5,460 nucleotides of DNA from Actinomycetales bacterium (GTDB taxonomy: Bacteria; Actinomycetota; Actinomycetes; Actinomycetales; Beutenbergiaceae), in assembly GCA_016649925.1 (NCBI GenBank), contig JAENWO010000187.1, forward strand, positions 1 to 5,460, written 5' to 3'. The position numbers and the translations under genes are program-made. Numbering within the stretch: position 1 is the first letter of the stretch; each line of letters starts with the position of its first letter. The notes beneath the pieces are model-generated. The model did no database searches and was not told where the DNA came from. It was given only the letters and a program-made list of their open reading frames with translations. This document shows positions 4,938-5,460 of the stretch, one piece after another.

Positions 4938-5460
4938 CAACCGCGCTCAGCGAGACGGTGCGGCACCGGGATGTCGTCCACGTTGAGGCCGACCATCGCC
5001 TCGCCCAGGCCGCGGGAGACCTTGGCGATGACGTCGGGGTCGTCGTAGAAGGTCGTGGCCTTGACGATCGCCGCGGCACGCTCGGCCGGGTTCCCGGACT
5101 TGAAGATGCCGGAGCCGACGAACACGCCCTCAGCGCCGAGCTGCATCATCATCGCGGCGTCGGCCGGGGTGGCGATACCACCGGCGGTGAAGACGACGAC
5201 GGGCAGCTTGCCGTTCGCGGCAACCTCCTTGACGAGGTCGTACGGCGCCTGGAGCTCCTTGGCCGCGCGGTACAACTCATCCTCGGGCAGGGAGGTCAGA
5301 CGGCGGATCTCGTCGCGGATCGTGCGCATGTGGGTGGTGGCGTGCGAGACGTCACCGGTGCCCGCCTCACCCTTGGAGCGGATCATGGCCGCACCCTCGG
5401 TGATCCGGCGCAGCGCCTCGCCGAGGTTGGTGGCACCGCAGACGAACGGAACGGTGAACA
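4934..5460 (-). CDS. pdxS: PLP synthase subunit PdxS, 5' end cut by window
   Basis: PdxS condenses ribose 5-phosphate, glyceraldehyde 3-phosphate and PdxT-derived ammonia into pyridoxal 5'-phosphate. Only the last 174 residues are in the window, from FTVPFVCGATNLGEALRRIT to the end GW. Full-length proteins are about 290-305 residues. The frame remains open to the right edge, so the ATG at 5386 is internal. Visible features are IRSKGEAGTGDV with the second catalytic-site lysine (K149 in the Bacillus subtilis numbering), LPVVVFTAGGIATPADAAMM, which matches the family signature, and the phosphate-binding GVFVGSGIFKS. The first Schiff-base lysine (K81 in Bacillus) lies outside the window. The (beta/alpha)8 barrel is cytoplasmic. 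The stop overlaps the start of the Nudix gene by 4 nt, placing pdxS first in the visible operon. Confidence 0.97.
   Translation of the reverse strand, partial: FTVPFVCGATNLGEALRRITEGAAMIRSKGEAGTGDVSHATTHMRTIRDEIRRLTSLPEDELYRAAKELQAPYDLVKEVAANGKLPVVVFTAGGIATPADAAMMMQLGAEGVFVGSGIFKSGNPAERAAAIVKATTFYDDPDVIAKVSRGLGEAMVGLNVDDIPVPHRLAERGW

Overview
The window looks like part of a high-GC Actinomycetota chromosome. G and C dominate third codon positions, GTG starts are used, and the gene order and protein sequences resemble the actinobacterial pdxS-pdxT-yebC-ruvCAB-yajC block. A member of or near the Pseudonocardiales is a guess from overall similarity, not something the sequence proves. All eight genes lie on the minus strand, so transcription runs from high to low coordinates. 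No RNA genes, insertion sequences or CRISPR arrays were seen.

Layout in transcription order. (1) Pyridoxal phosphate block: the 3' part of pdxS (5460-4934), a Nudix hydrolase gene overlapping it by 4 nt (4937-4398), then pdxT (4384-3764). (2) yebC (3746-2985) follows 17 nt later behind a strong ribosome binding site and probably shares that transcript. (3) A 114-nt gap with a small GC-rich hairpin and a 9-bp tandem repeat separates yebC from ruvC. (4) Holliday-junction block: ruvC (2870-2283), a 55-nt gap with a good candidate LexA/SOS box, ruvA (2227-1610), and ruvB (1617-589), which overlaps ruvA by 8 nt. (5) A 90-nt gap with a candidate promoter leads to yajC (498-34), normally the first gene of a yajC-secD-secF group. 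secD would be expected just outside the left edge.

Functionally, PdxT releases ammonia from glutamine and PdxS uses it to build pyridoxal 5'-phosphate. YebC is a translation or regulatory factor. RuvA and RuvB branch-migrate Holliday junctions and RuvC cuts them. YajC is an accessory of the Sec translocon.

Nearly everything here is conserved housekeeping content, and I find no evidence of an undescribed system. The points most worth a second look are the 34-residue aspartate-rich repeat tail of YajC with its slippage-prone DNA, the SOS-like box between ruvC and ruvA rather than before ruvC, and the Nudix gene placed between the two PLP synthase subunits.
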